DNA from: Trichopria drosophilae
Lineage: Eukaryota; Arthropoda; Insecta; Hymenoptera; Diapriidae
Length of the DNA: 64,000 nt
Assembly (NCBI GenBank): GCA_030407085.1
Contig: CM059586.1
Coordinates: forward strand, 32,227,501 to 32,291,500
Direction: 5' to 3'
Shown one piece after another: positions 46,673 to 59,766 of the stretch; position 1 is the first letter of the stretch; the number at the start of each line of letters is the position of its first letter. The position numbers and the translations under genes are program-made. The notes below the pieces were generated by a model that saw only the letters and a program-made list of their open reading frames with translations, was not told the DNA's origin and searched no databases.

Positions 46673-47234
46673 CCCCTTCGCTGTGAGGAAAAAAATCTGA
46701 AATGTGGGTAAAAAATGTGAAGAATTTTTTAAGCTACCAAAAATTTGTGAGATTGGGTACACTTGGGTTTTCGGGATCGCTGATTACGAATATATATTCC
46801 TTTATAAAAATTCAAAATGGCGGATCCAATATGGCGAACATATTTTTTTGAAATCCTTGGATTCTGATGAAATCTGTTACGTGTTGAAATTGGATCAAAA
46901 ATAAGTTTATTTAACATTTCATGTCCTGAGTTACGATAATATATTCACATTTACAGATAATTTAATAAACTAGCATACATTACATTTGATGTTTTTAACA
47001 CTAGATGTAAGATAAGAGCAACACTACCTGAAATAGAAACAAGATTTTTTAACACTCCCTATTCAGAAAACGCAATTTGCACAAATCATATTAAGAAGAA
47101 TGTATGTGTGATGTAAATCTACTTGTTTTTTGTGCTTTTTATCAATTTTTTTGAATGTACGTCTACAGAGGTACCTCACTCTGGAAGCCCACATTAGAAT
47201 GTACGTCTATAGACGTACCCTCACACTCAAGGGG
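46673..47234. mobile_element. 562-bp TTAA-type element nested in the 46605 element
   Basis: The ends CCCCTTCGCTGTGAGG and CCTCACACTCAAGGGG are inverted repeats, flanked by TTAA (46669-46672) and TTAT (47235-47238, one change). Near the right end two palindromic words, GTACGTCTACAGAGGTAC and GTACGTCTATAGACGTAC, occur in tandem. It includes a 'CAAAATGGCGGATCC' module. Confidence 0.75.
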
Positions 47235-47632
47235 TTATAGGGTATCAAAAGTAGTGAAATACAATTTCATTTAAAATCCGTGCTGATCCCCTTCTCAATA
47301 TATATCTACAAAAACGTTAATTTTCTGTATTAAAATTCTGAAGTTTTTATTATATGCGTATATATTTATGTTTATTCATAATTTTTATCTTTTTAAACTT
47401 TTATATTTAATTTATTATATTAATTTATATATTAATTACAAAATGAAAGAAAACGACGACGTTAAAATGACGAAAACTTAAGGCCATCGAGAAGTGCGTT
47501 GTACCGATATTGCATTTGTAAGAAGGTTTTGTTAATCGCCTTTTTTTTGTAAAAGCCTGGCTCCACTACTAGGACATGAAATAGGTCTTACATGGCCTAA
47601 GTAGCTGAAAGTGGTACCGAAAAATTACCAAG

Positions 47633-47836
47633 GTGAACTATTTTAGGATTTGCAGGAAACTTTTACAACACGCGGATAAACTCTATGACAAAGAAATTGT
47701 TCACACTTATGCCACAAAGTTACGACTGGAGCCTTTTGTTGGATCTTTAAAAATCAGGAACGACATTGTTTACAGTTGTTTTTTGATAAAAAGAAACAAA
47801 ACTATTTTAGATATTGATAAAGTGTTGGAGAATTAA
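47633..47836 (+). pseudogene. Possible transposase relic, unassigned
   Basis: 67 codons inside the 46605-48221 element, followed after a stop by further protein-like residues in another frame (MHMILNHLLQCLE). Position within a TIR element is the only functional hint; no catalytic motif is visible. Confidence 0.25.
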
Positions 47837-48221
47837 ACAAAGTCTTGATGCAATTGATGTATCAGAATCGTTAAAAATGCATATGATTCTCAATCACCTT
47901 CTTCAATGTTTGGAATGTTTCGATGAGAAAGAAGCCTTTGATTTGTGGTCCATCTATTGAATTTGATACGAAATGAATTCAATGGAGGACCGTTCATACG
48001 TTTTTTGATTGCGAAATGCTATAGTAGAATTTTCGTCAAGGCATCTCTAATAAATTGTAATAATGTTATAGTGTGTGTACATAAACTGTAAATATATAAT
48101 AAAAATAAATATTAGTTTTTAAATGAAATTGCATTTTGCTATTTTTGATGTCCTTTAAAAGATACGACGTCATTTTTGTAGCAACATTTTGATGACACTT
48201 GAATTCCTTCAGGAGGGATGT

Positions 48222-49479
48222 GGATATTTTCAAAACATAATCTGGAAAAACCTTCATGGCCCTGGAATTGAACTCCATTTTAAATAAAGAAGTAGTTTCT
48301 CAGCTAAATTATATTTAGAAATGACTTGTCTTTCCCAAACTATTGATCAACAAGCCTACTATAAACGAACAAACAAGAAAAACAGATTTGTCATTGGGTC
48401 AAAGTGCATCAAGATCATATCTGAATAAAACAATTCTACCTTTGTTAGCCATATTATGTAGTCATTTGTTGAAAAGATCTTGCGGTGTAAGCTGAATCGA
48501 CATTTCAATGGCCAAATGGAAGAGTTGTCCAATGTAGTGGCGACAAAAAATTAGGTAACCTCTTAATTAAAACAGTATGGTAATGTATTTAAATTAGAGA
48601 TATGTCTGTTAATATCTTTTCAATCATCCTGCGAATGCATTGATTTATATTTTCTTATTCTAGATGCGAAAAATTGTGTAAAATTAACATAAATGGGAGA
48701 AGGGTAAGACTGAAAGTTTATCTGCAAAACAAACGTATCTCTAACCAAGATATTGTATGCGGGGAAAAATTGTCGCAGCAGGTGCACCAGAAGCTAGCTC
48801 TGTAAAGAGTTAAAAAGGACCGAAAAAATAAAACCTGTATCTTACAACCATTACAGTCCTTAGTAAAGTCCTTAACCTAAAATGAATGTTATGGTATTTA
48901 AGAATTTTTAGATCTGAATTTTTAAATATGCATGTAATATCGAGATCTTAAAAACAGTATCGTGGAATACTTCTAATAATCCTGTCAGTCACACATCTGC
49001 AGCTTTTGAACTACTTTAGTGACAGTTTTTTTCCTGCGTGGTCATAAAAGTGAATTAAACATTTTAGGTTCACCTAAAGAAAATAAACAAATTAGTTTTA
49101 TCCTTGTACCATTAAATTAAATGAAACCATTTTTCATCATGTCATCGTTAACTTCATATTCATGTACTATGTAATGGTTTAAACTTTGTGTTCCTTCATA
49201 ATACATTGTAAGTTTCTTACGTCATTTCTGCACTAAGATATTTGATTTTCGAAAATCATTCTTCTGAATCACTTAATATTTGTCACCTTCTATACTGCTA
49301 GGCTGGAGTACTGGAGTCAAAGTTTACGTAACCAACAAGAACGTAAGAATTTTTCAGTGAATAAGATTCAGTATGCAGACAGTGATTAAATTTGGTATCT
49401 GTGGAGTGAAATTGTATTCCTAATTTAGTATACATGTTAGTTATCGAGCTCCTTAAATATAAGTTCGTGCATAGTCATA
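48222..49479. other. No gene seen
   Basis: AT-rich; no coding or repeat structure recognised. Confidence 0.5.
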
Positions 49480-49600
49480 AGTACATCGAGGCTACTCCAA
49501 AGAGCGCCGGCATATAGACAGGCGCGAGCGCGATTCGAAAGTAACCGCCTAATCACAATACCTCACGAAAAGAGGCCACAGTAATTAAGTTATTATATAA
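49480..49600. other. Short GC-richer non-coding stretch
   Basis: CpG-containing sequence (GAGCGCCGGCATA, GGCGCGAGCGCGATTCG) without repeat structure; possibly a conserved regulatory segment. Confidence 0.25.
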
Positions 49601-49865
49601 TGGCTTGAAATTCTATTCGTGAACCTAACGTTCAAATTACAGTGCCGCTCTTCATCTTCTGGTCGGAGTTCGCCTTTTGAATATGAAACTCTATTGTTCA
49701 GTACTATGAGTATTAAAGTGCCCTATTATATAGGCGCCATGTATTCGTGAAATTTGATTTACCAAAAATGTATGATCGATGTTTTCTTATTGAATTTGTG
49801 GAAATTTATTGAACGATGGTTGATGGATGTTGCACTTAGGCTGCAGTGAGCTCTGATTTGAAAGG

Positions 49866-50612
49866 TTCCCAAACATCCAAAAGACATCTTGAAGCGCTCT
49901 TTAAGAAGTGTTAGAAATTGTAAGATGTCTTAAATATTTCTTAGAAAGCGCTCTTAAAGTGATCTTTAAAAAGACTTATGCGTTGATTTTAAGAGCTCTA
50001 CAAGACTTCTTATATATGAGGTCTTAGAAAAGCTTTGAGAGCTTTGACATATAAAATAAATAATATAAATGAAAAGAAAATTTCTGCAAATCACAGATTT
50101 TCTATTTTTATATCGTAATTATTAAGTTATATAATTTTTACGTGGGTTTCTTTTTACCGTTTGTATAGTTTATTGTATATTGGATGGTGATTACATTCAA
50201 TAGAATAGGGATCATACAGTAATAGTACAAAATTGTGATAACACTTGATAAACATCGTAAAAGCACTTATTTTGTCATTGTAGGTATACATATGAAATAA
50301 ATATAGTATGATCTCATTTTCGGATTCAACAGCCACCTAGTGGTCTCGGGAAGAAGTACAGATCTCAACTATCGGAATCCCTTTACTAAAAGAGAGATTA
50401 TCTAAAACGAGATGTATTTAAGACCTCAAACGTAAGACCTCAAACGTAAGACCTCTTCGAGATTACGATTTTAACAAGTCCTACGTAAGACGCCTTTAAG
50501 AGCTCTTTTTATAGATTATCATAATTCAGACCTCTTCAGGAGGTCTTTTTGGAGATAACTTTGGACTGAGCTTTGGGCGACCTCTTTAAGAGGTATGTGC
50601 TGTATGGGTTCT
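49866..50612 (+). mobile_element. Interspersed repeat B copy 2, uninterrupted
   Basis: The partner of 15403-16628. Shared landmarks are GATTTTAAGAGCTCTA, the central ATCGTAAAAGCACTTATTTT, GACCTCTTCAGG-GGTCTTTTT, and the terminal GACCTCTTTAAGAGGTATGT. A small internal duplication (CAAACGTAAGACCT twice near 50430) is private to this copy. No coding capacity is seen. Confidence 0.8.
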
Positions 50613-52004
50613 AACGAATAAGTACATTAATTGTAACTAAAGTTCATTCTAAAATTGTTGGAGTGAAACTCTCCAAAGAGATATTTTACTCTTAGTAAGT
50701 CCTAGAAGCATACATTTTTTTATTGATTTTCGAGTTTCATTCTCAACGCACTGAGAAAAATGTCTTAATTGAATCTAATGCCACATCGGGTAATGTTAAA
50801 TACTAATCTAATGATATTAGTGGCTATTTATTGTTTGGACGTATTCAACTACTGTAAGTAACATTTAATGTCATTGTTTCTCATTGCCGGAAAATTTATT
50901 GATGTTGACGTGAAAGTGACCTAGTTTAGAATTTCGAGTATGCTTTTTCGATTGGCAAAGTCAAAATTTATTGATATGTATTCTAAAACCGAACTGATGC
51001 CTTCTAAATTAAAAATAAAAACACAGAAAATTTTAATTCTTTTAATTAGCTTTATCCACAGTGAAAATATAATAACCAAAAATACATGAAATTATCCAAG
51101 ATAATAAGAGGATTTTTGTTTTCTTTTTAAGATCACCCTAAAACTCTACAAATTTGGTGTGTATAACATATATAAACGCTTGTAATAAAAGAAAAGTGAT
51201 CTATACAAGTGTTGGATGGAATTCCATTTGATTTGATTTGTTTTTTTTTTCAAAAATGTGTGCACCTCTCACAACATGCGTACATACATTTGAATTATTT
51301 ACTTCCTCAATGTTTGGGAAGCAGGCGCTTTAAGGAATATTTTCAGCGTAATACATTTTTGCGCTTAATTTTGTCCATCCAAAAAATGACACTGCAAAGT
51401 AGAAGGAATGTGATTTTCAAAATTAATTCATCTTTAGGTTATAAAAAGGATACTAAGTTTGCTGTTTATTTCTTAAGTGTTTTAATCATATAAGTTAGGC
51501 GTCTCATTTACTTTAAAGAAGAAAAATCCACAATGTTACTAGACATTAAAGATAAAACTTGAAATGCAGCTTGGCAGCAAGTTGGTTATTTGAGTTTAGA
51601 ACACTCTTCTTGATTCAATAAAATTCCGAAAAAAATGGTCTGCATTATTTACATGGATTCCATATACCAGGGTGATGTTTCGGGGTGATATTTCAATTTG
51701 TCTTCGGTTATAAAAATCCAGAAAAGTTACAATGGTATGTGAAATCCACATTCCCATGCGTAAATTTTATAGACCTATTTTTTCTGTGTAATTTTCTGTA
51801 TTTAAAACAGAAAATTAATAAATAATAGTAGACTAAGACGTATAATATTTTAAGATTTTGCGGCACGTATAATTAATAAGTGGCTATTAGACAGCAAAAA
51901 TTTGTGCTTGATAAACCGACAAATGTTAGAGCATTAAAATCTCCGAAATTTTCTGAATTATGTCAGAGTTATGCCCGTATGTTAATACCGATTAGTAATT
52001 TGTA
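50613..52004. other. No gene seen
   Basis: AT-rich. GCACTGAGAAAAATGTC at about 50749 resembles the end of a CACTGAGAG-type element, but no partner was found. A 94-codon plus frame (51209-51493) is unassigned. Confidence 0.4.
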
Positions 52005-52537
52005 CGCTGAGAGAAATCATTTACTAATAGTTAATGTAAGCTAATTTCAAGGCTACAATTGTAAAGTTATAACAGTAACTGTAAAGTCAAAACCGACAGG
52101 TGACTTTGAGAGGAAAATACCAGCACTCTCTTTCCTGCATGTCGGTAATGTAATGGTACATTAACTTGCATATATTTTAACATTCAATGAGCGTTCATTA
52201 ACTGATAATAAATCTTACATTAAATTCTGTCGTTAGAACTGGGCATGCCATGAATGCGTCGAAAAATTCGCAGAAACTCCGAACGACTGCGCGTGTGTAT
52301 GTTTGTTTATGTCTGTTTCGGTGAAATTGTAAGCACGTAAATACACTACATTTCATGTAATAATCCCAACATTAATATTCAAAATTCTTATATTAACTAT
52401 TATCATAACAAATTTAACCCAATCTCAGATTAAGCTAACTTCAGGATAAAGTACCTAACCTTAAGATCAAAATGTAATTTCTGTTAGCTTTACTATGAAG
52501 TTATTACATTAACTGTAAACAAACATTTCTCTCAGTG
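52005..52537. mobile_element. 533-bp MITE with CACTGAGAGAAAT ends
   Basis: The left end CGCTGAGAGAAAT and right end ATTTCTCTCAGTG are inverted with one mismatch, followed inward by TTTAC-GTTAATGTAA in both arms. The interior is AT-rich and non-coding. A TA target is possible but not exact on both sides. Confidence 0.75.
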
Positions 52538-52619
52538 ATAGAATTATATTATGTAGTTAAATATTAGAGGTTATTTCTGTTAAATAAATTTTATTATGTC
52601 TATTTTACTATTCAAGTTA

Positions 52620-53215
52620 GTTCTATCAAATTCAAAATGGTAAACTCAATATGATGGATAACAATTTTAAAACATCTCCGTTTGAAAATTGGTTCACAGG
52701 GGTTCTCTGGGTCGCTGAATCCAAATCCATCTATATATTATACGACAAAAAAATATTTTGTTGTAAAAATTACTAGTGCCAGACATATTTTAAATAACAA
52801 TTTTATAGTTTTCAAAGATATGCGAAGAAGATTACGGTTATCATGAAAAACGAATAGCAAACGAGTGTGAAGCAGATTGGGAAATTTGCGGAGAATAGCG
52901 AAAAAGCGGAACGATAGTTCGTTGTGTTTCTAATGTTTTCTACTATTGCAGTGTTTTAACACTGACCTCCGATTTGAAGTTTCACATCCAAGAACTGAGG
53001 GAAACTACATAGAGAGAAAAAGAGGATTAATGGTAATTGTAGAAATTGTTCTTTGACAGTATATTATTATTACAATATTGTAAAATATACCAAACAATAA
53101 TTATTTTTACCATATAACAAGGGTTACTTTCGTTTAACAAATTTTATTACATTTACTTCACTGTTCAGGTTAGTTTTACAAAATTTAAAATGGCGAATAC
53201 AATACGGTGGATAAA
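52620..53215 (+). repeat. 'AAAATGG' module repeats
   Basis: TTCAAAATGGTAAACTCAAT (52630) and AAATTTAAAATGGCGAATAC (53180), each preceded by CAAGTTAGTTCTATCAAA / CAGGTTAGTTTTACAAAA, form two diverged copies about 550 bp apart. Related to modules at 28750, 33040, 44510 and 46816. Confidence 0.5.
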
Positions 53216-53938
53216 AGTTAGTTGGCAGATGAAATATTGCGGACAAACATTTTTTTTAAATCTCAATCACAAAACATCATAAATAAATTAAATTAAACGA
53301 TTTTACTTATTATACATTTAAAACGGTGAATAATATTTATGAAAAATAATTCTTGTGCCGCAAAAGGTGCCTTTTATGCTTTCTTAATATCGACGAAGGA
53401 TTTGGAGATGCAACACACGATTTTACGAGTTACAGAGCGTTCACGAATTTGTAGTCGGTAGTTTATATTTCTCAAATATTGACACGGAAAATGTTAGTAG
53501 TTGGCAGAAAATAATTACGCTTTTCCTAAATTGCTTAAATAGTAAATTATAAATGGTCGTATATTAAACATACAAAAGAAGTCATAAAAATACAGAAAAT
53601 AATCAGCTAAAATGAATTCTTCTTTTCATTAATTCATTAATCGAGCACACTGTTTTGTACAAATATACCTAACATTGAAAAAAATGTTGATTAAATTCTT
53701 GGTTTTTACGGTTCCCTTAAAGTTAAATACGTAAATAAATACAATAATATGATCGTGAATGTACGCCACTAAAATGAGAAAAATAATGCTTTGCAAGACT
53801 AGTAAATATGATTATTATCGTCTCAGAATCGGTGACCAAACAAACGAAATATATAGGGATAAAAGTGAATTTAATTAGCGAGATGCCCTCTAACGATAAC
53901 ATAAACTGTTCAAAAATGCCTATTGTAAAGATGTAAAA

Positions 53939-53978
53939 ACTGCGTTTCGGTCCAGATCTTCCACATGGACCTCATCAG
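53939..53978 (-). ncRNA. Hammerhead-ribozyme-like core with perfect stem II
   Basis: Minus-strand CTGATGA (53978-53972) is followed by a six-base-pair stem II, GGTCCA with TGGACC, around an 11-nt loop, then GAAAC (53948-53944). An AC/GU minimal stem III with a GCA loop follows, and then U. All conserved core positions are intact. A partner for stem I is not evident, so this may be a truncated copy or work only as part of a dimer. It probably marks a Penelope-like or retrozyme-like relic. Confidence 0.5.
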
Positions 53979-54146
53979 TAAGACCATGGAAGGCCCTGTC
54001 TTAGACGTATGAAGTGATTAAAATTAAATTTTAACTTATTTCAATATTGAAGAGCAATCTTGAAATAAGTAAAAACGAGAGATATGCAATTAATATGGTA
54101 ATGGGATGTCATTACACAATATGCTTATATCTCCAGAAACCTAGTA

Positions 54147-54189
54147 ATAAAAGATTTATTTGTTGCTAGTCAACAAATAAATCTTTTAT
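54147..54189. repeat. Perfect 19-bp inverted repeat with 5-nt loop
   Basis: ATAAAAGATTTATTTGTTG (54147-54165) and its exact complement (54171-54189) flank CTAGT. It lies 170 bp from the hammerhead-like core at 53939. Perfect conservation suggests recent origin or a functional hairpin. Confidence 0.9.
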
Positions 54190-54539
54190 GCCCAACATTA
54201 TAAATAATTGAAAACAATTTTGAATTAAATACGGATTACTTACAAAGATAATTGTAAATGGAAATTTAAATACCTGCATAAACAGTCGTATTCCCAAGAG
54301 AAGAAATGGTTAAAAAGGAGAGTAGTTACAAAAACTAAAAATTCTGGTTCCAGAAAATAAACAATTTGGTTGGTATTGACTCATTCAACCTAATTCTGGT
54401 TAATGGTATTAGGAGGGGAGTTCCACATACTAAAGTAGATTAAACCAAATGGTCAGAATCTGAAATGTCTTTCGTTCCAAGCTAAGGGATGCTAAGATAT
54501 TCATCATGACCGACTAAAACGCCAAGCGAATATGTCTTT

Positions 54540-54960
54540 ATGTTTCGTGATACTGACTGGAGAGTTCCAAATTATATCTGGCGAGGTTAAATAGTTCGGA
54601 CTTGAGGTACCTGAGATAAATAGTACCCGTGCCAAATTGTACGCTCGCGATGCGGAGTCACAAAAAGTGGTGTATATTTAATCGCGTAATCAACCTTTCC
54701 CTTTTTCTTGCGTTCTTGCGAGAAAATAGCGAATTCCTTTCCCTCTGGAAATACGTGACTGTAGCCAGCATCCACCTCGATAATCGATCAAGCCAGACCG
54801 GCTAGAAAATCGATTGCGCCACTGTCTGTTTACACTTGGATTCAGCTCGAAGGACCGAGGCAGCTTCTACGCCTCTGGTAAGATTCTGTACCTGGTCAGC
54901 GAGGACCATCGTCACGGTGTAAGGATCCAAGTCGCGTGAATAAAACGAATGGTAACAGGT
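54540..54960. other. GC-richer island
   Basis: Less AT-rich than its flanks; it includes a possible splice-donor context CTCTGGTAAGATTC at 54872-54885. A 62-codon minus frame (54587-54775) has no recognisable domain. It may be a promoter or non-coding exon. Confidence 0.3.
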
Positions 54961-57900
54961 AGCGTCAACCCCTGCTCAAACAATATTTGCCCTATTGTGA
55001 GTGACGTGTTCATATTTGTAGGTACAGGTGCATTGCTTCTTGTTAGCGATATTTCAAGGTCCCTTTGGTGAACTCAAGATAAATGACCAGTTTTGGGGAA
55101 AACCCATTATTTCATGACTGGTTTTAAATGTTCAATGTGTTAAAAAGCATTTATTACTGAGCATGATCTACGTTAAACATTCAAATTGTCTACGATAATA
55201 TCTCGGTAAGGATGTTACCAAGACAATATTACATTAATATTATTAAATGACATTATCGATCATGTTATGTATGAAATTTTTACTTTATGGGTGGAATATT
55301 TAGAAACCTGTGTAGCAATTTCGTGTGAATAATCTTTGCCTACTTCAAACCCCGATCTGTGGTATTTCCGGAAATCTGCAAACGCGGCTACACACCATAA
55401 GAAACAATTTACAGTTAATGAAACCTCATGGTAACAACAAAGCCAAACAAAGAATGAAGCATTTTATTAATCCTTCGATTAAGACTCGTGTTTTTTATGC
55501 CTGTTGATTAGTATGGACATATCAAACTAACGCAGACATGAATTCGTTTGTGCACATAGGGCTCTGCTACTACTAGTATGATATTTCTGTCACTAACATG
55601 ATTCTCGAGGTATAGATCAATACTAAAAGTTATTGAAGCCTGCAAATTATTTTAAATGTAAATATCTACGTCATTTCATTTTTTATTTAATTTTCATATA
55701 ATTTGATTGAAATATGTCAAACTATCAAAAACTGCAGGTCGACTTAAAAGTTCAATGCGGAAATGGATAGGATGCGAAAACCTGTAAAAATCTCGAAGAT
55801 GATTCTGAATTTCGCTGGCATTTTTGTTACACGACGACGACATGGAAAAACAAATACGCACATAGAAAATGCAACTCCTGGTTTCTTCACATGTATTCTA
55901 CGCCACGCGAATCATCCCTTCGTCAAGGAAGTCACCGCAAAGAAAAATGCTTGACGCAAAAAATATGCATGTTACAGCAGGAGGAAATCAATTTGTAGAA
56001 AAAAAGGAGTCTTGTTTCAATTTTCGAAATGTTGAACATTTCAAAAGATTAAAATCTGAAAATGGAAATACAAAGTGAAGCTCCTGTTGCATTTATTTTG
56101 TTCTGTATCTAAGGTAACTAGAATTTTGAAACTTAATATATTTTTTATTGACTTTCATTCTCAGTACCTTTCATGGCACTCAATTGGAGTCTCATGAGAG
56201 AATTTTTATATTGCCCAGACCTTTTCAGAGTATTATTCGATAACATTTGGTCCATGAAGAGATTTATTAATGCTAGGATTCACACCAAAACAAAGGGTGC
56301 AATAATTGGAACGAGTATTCGGGTTGCTCGAACCACATTGCTTATAACACTGAGAAATAAACGTAACTTGTTGACTGTTTTAATATTAGATCTAATTAAT
56401 ATCTTAATAGTTGATAAATATCCCACTTAAAACTTCCGAATTTTGTACGGAAATTGTCATTTATTATTATCAAATAATTTTCACTCGCGCCTGGGCATAT
56501 ATTGGACATCTATTCTGGCCAGATTTCCTATATGAATATGTCACGTTTAGCTGGCCATAATCTGGTCATAATAGATGGCCATGAACTTGTCGATATTATT
56601 TAAAATTTTCTGCTTAATTGCCGATCATTTTTTCTTGTGCCCGGGCATATTTCTTATTATATTGCTACATTAATTACTTCCTGACAGTACTTTTTTCGGC
56701 TGAATTAAATTATTAGTCGCTCATTGCAAGTTGATTGAATGGCAGAAAACATGTATCGCGTGTATTATGAAAAGGACCTAGGTCTGCGATAAGAAGGAGT
56801 GAAAAATAGAACACTTTTTACCATCATTACATCTCCTCTAATTTTCCATGAAGCTGATCTTATAATCAGGTCTCGAGATTAGCCAGACTCTCAAAAACTA
56901 AAAAAATATTGAATACATTATCTCCCTTAAGTTTTCATTCAGGATAAAGTCGTGTAAAGAATGTTTCCAAATTGGACAGCAATTACCCTTTTCCAGTTTA
57001 AAATATCAATTATATTTTAGTAACACTATAGGCCACCGAACACCTCAGATTGTCAAAATTTCTACCAGGGATAGACAAGTACAATGTAGCTACAATAGCT
57101 AGTAATCAAAGTATATTTCATTGTTTCTTTTAATATTTTAGTCATTCCACCCCAAGTGTACCCCTGTGAGAAAAATATTTTTACTTCGACCCTGACCATA
57201 GGTCGATGAAATAGCCAATTCTCTTTTAGCGAACGCTCAAAGCTTTTCATTTGCTAAATTAGTCCAAATATTTTTAACTGTTTACCTATGTATGGATGGT
57301 TACTCTTCGTTGCGAAACACATTGTGATTCTAGACTTTTGAATTTCAATTTGGAAACTAGTGTTTACGTGATGCCATGGCCTTAACAGCAATTCTGCTAT
57401 TTTCTTATACTTTTTCGTTCACTAATAAATAATTTTCGGTTAAAGTTTAAACCGATGTCATGATCAGACTGATCAGATATGGTGATGTTTCGCCAGTCTA
57501 AGTTTTCATTATGCAGGTTGGCGACTGAAATTCTTTGTTTGCTAATTACGATTTTTTGGCAAATTATCTCTAGAAACATCTGTATAAATAAATCGCATCT
57601 CCTTAACTATTATTAATAACACACTTCCTCTTCAAAATGTCTAAATATTAAAAATGATTATGATAATGACTTCTAACCTAATGTCAATTGACACGACAAA
57701 GAAAATGCATAGAATCTTTGTTGAAGAAAAATTGATGCTCCATCTTTTTGTTCGAAATACTTTTTATCGTATTTTTGAAAATAAATGCAAATTAAATAAG
57801 TGCTTACTCCTCGAAATCTATTTCGATCAATCCTAAAAACTAATTATATCTAAGTTTTATTGCAACAAATTCTTTTAGGGAAACGTGACTCAATTTGCAG

Positions 57901-59667
57901 AATTTATAGATTTCTAGATGTTGAAAACGAATCCGTGGTTCAATTTGATCCGCAGGACGTCAGGTTATTAAGATATCTAACACGAAATATTAAAAAATAG
58001 CCATTTCGGCTATTTATAGTTCGAATCTCAGAAATGTTTGATAACGGATTGGTTATTGGCCTAAAAATCTATAAGATTTAATACCTTTTAATGGAGTTAT
58101 CTTTAAAAACTTTGTTTTGTGATTGTTTTGTGATTTTGTATAATAGGCTATTGAAATATAATATTCCGAAAACAAAACTGTTCGCATCAGTTTTGACGTA
58201 CAAAAGATCAGAAGCTGCATCTCAGGAATCTTTCAAAAAAGGTAACAGAGAGTTCCAGACTATTTTTTAAAACCAGAAGTCCCTTTAATGTTAAAATTCA
58301 AACGAAAACCTGGGACGAAACGTGTGTCTACATACAATAGACATTAGTTATTTATTTTGACACTAGAGGAACACAGAATCCATTGTTAGTTAAATCCTTT
58401 GTACATATAAGCAGTTCAGTAGACGAAGATTCTGTAGCTCGCAAAATTACAAAATCTGGCTTGTACAACCATCTTTTCACAGTGGATCACAATTCTACCG
58501 AAATATTAAATAAATCTTACTGGTGGTTACAAGAGGACGCGATACATTTAGAAGAAATAAGAAGAAGATCCAGAAGAAAAATTTCAAAAAAACACCAATA
58601 ACTAAAAGAGAATCAAGATTCAAAGTGCTGAGTAACCAGTAATTATGGTGACAAATCCCCTCAAATGGGAAATTGACAATTTAGCGAACGCTTTCTCTTT
58701 TTTTATAATATTAAAATTATATTCTTTATCCTTTATTCTAGTATTAAGATTAGATTAAATTTATCTTTGTTACTATTTAAATACATATATACTGACTTTA
58801 GGGTTTTTACACATGAATGTTTTTTACCTAATTAATATTAAATATTATTATGCTCACGCACTAACCAAAATGCTCAGTTTGCGAAATCCCGTAGTTATCA
58901 CCATATGTATAAATGACGAGATCCGTCGCTGATGGCTTATCATTAAATCAAACCAATATTGTATAAGGTCTTTATAAGTAGTATTATGCCTTAAAATAAT
59001 GTAAACGTTATAACGAAAAATTCTAAATAAAAACTACTTTTTCAAACCAAAAAACCATCTTTTCATAGATTCTGTGGCTTTCATTAGAGTCCCAATGTTT
59101 ACATTAGTAGTTTGTTTTTATTTTTATTTTTATTTAGTCCATCGACCGTACTAACCGATAATTATATTCTTATAAAGATTTACATTTTTGACCGTCAATA
59201 ATTTATAATATTTTAATAAAATTCAAACTGTTGTAAAAACCTTTACCGAAGAAGCATACTCTAGAACTAAACGTAATTTTGTAGGTTTTTTTACTTTGTT
59301 CCCCTGTCATATGTATTACAATGTTCGCCAGGTATTTGCTTGTACAACCAAATTAAAAGATATGCGAATCTCTGATAAAGTTTTTTCAGACGTGCAAATT
59401 ACGCGTGTGAGCACTGCAAAAACTTATTTTGAGACACTATAATCCTCACATTTAAGACGTTTTTGGGTGTCTTATAGAAAGACGTTATAAATTACTTCTT
59501 TTGAGACGCTAGAATAGTTTTCAATCGCAATCTGAATGTACTGCTCGATAGTTGATACATAACCTAAAAGTGTTTGATATTTATGTGAAAATGGATCAAC
59601 ATTCGTGTTCTGTTTGCAATTTTCGAGCTAATTTGATTTTTTTCATCTTTCATATTATGTAACAGTA
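54961..59667. other. No gene recognised
   Basis: Mostly AT-rich with scattered short frames. Those at 55763-55954, 56173-56430 and 58383-58601 (ending in an Arg/Lys-rich tail) have protein-like composition but no recognisable domain, start context or splice structure. Confidence 0.4.
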
Positions 59668-59766
59668 CACGGAAAGAAATAGATGTTACCTGATGGTAGC
59701 CAATACCATCAATATGTTATCCAGTAACATCAGTATTTTATCGGATACAATATTATTCTCCCTGTG
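59668..59766. mobile_element. 99-bp MITE with CACGG / CACAGG ends and TA duplication
   Basis: The left CACGGAAAGAAATA and the inverse of TATTATTCTCCCTGTG at the right are flanked by TA (59666-59667 and 59767-59768). The interior carries GATGTTAC / GTAACATC repeats. Likely Tc1-mariner-type by target. Confidence 0.75.

Larger units (their letters stand above)
46605..48221. mobile_element. 1.6-kb TIR element with CACATCCCTCCTGAA ends
   Basis: The left CACATCCCTCCTGAA, ATTCAAGTGTCAT and GTCGTATC are matched in inverse near 48150-48221 over about 70 bp. The interior holds the nested TTAA element at 46673-47234 and a 67-codon plus frame (47633-47836) with downstream KMHMILNHLLQCLE-like residues near 47875; these may be transposase relics but are too degraded to assign. 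No clear duplication is seen. Confidence 0.65.
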
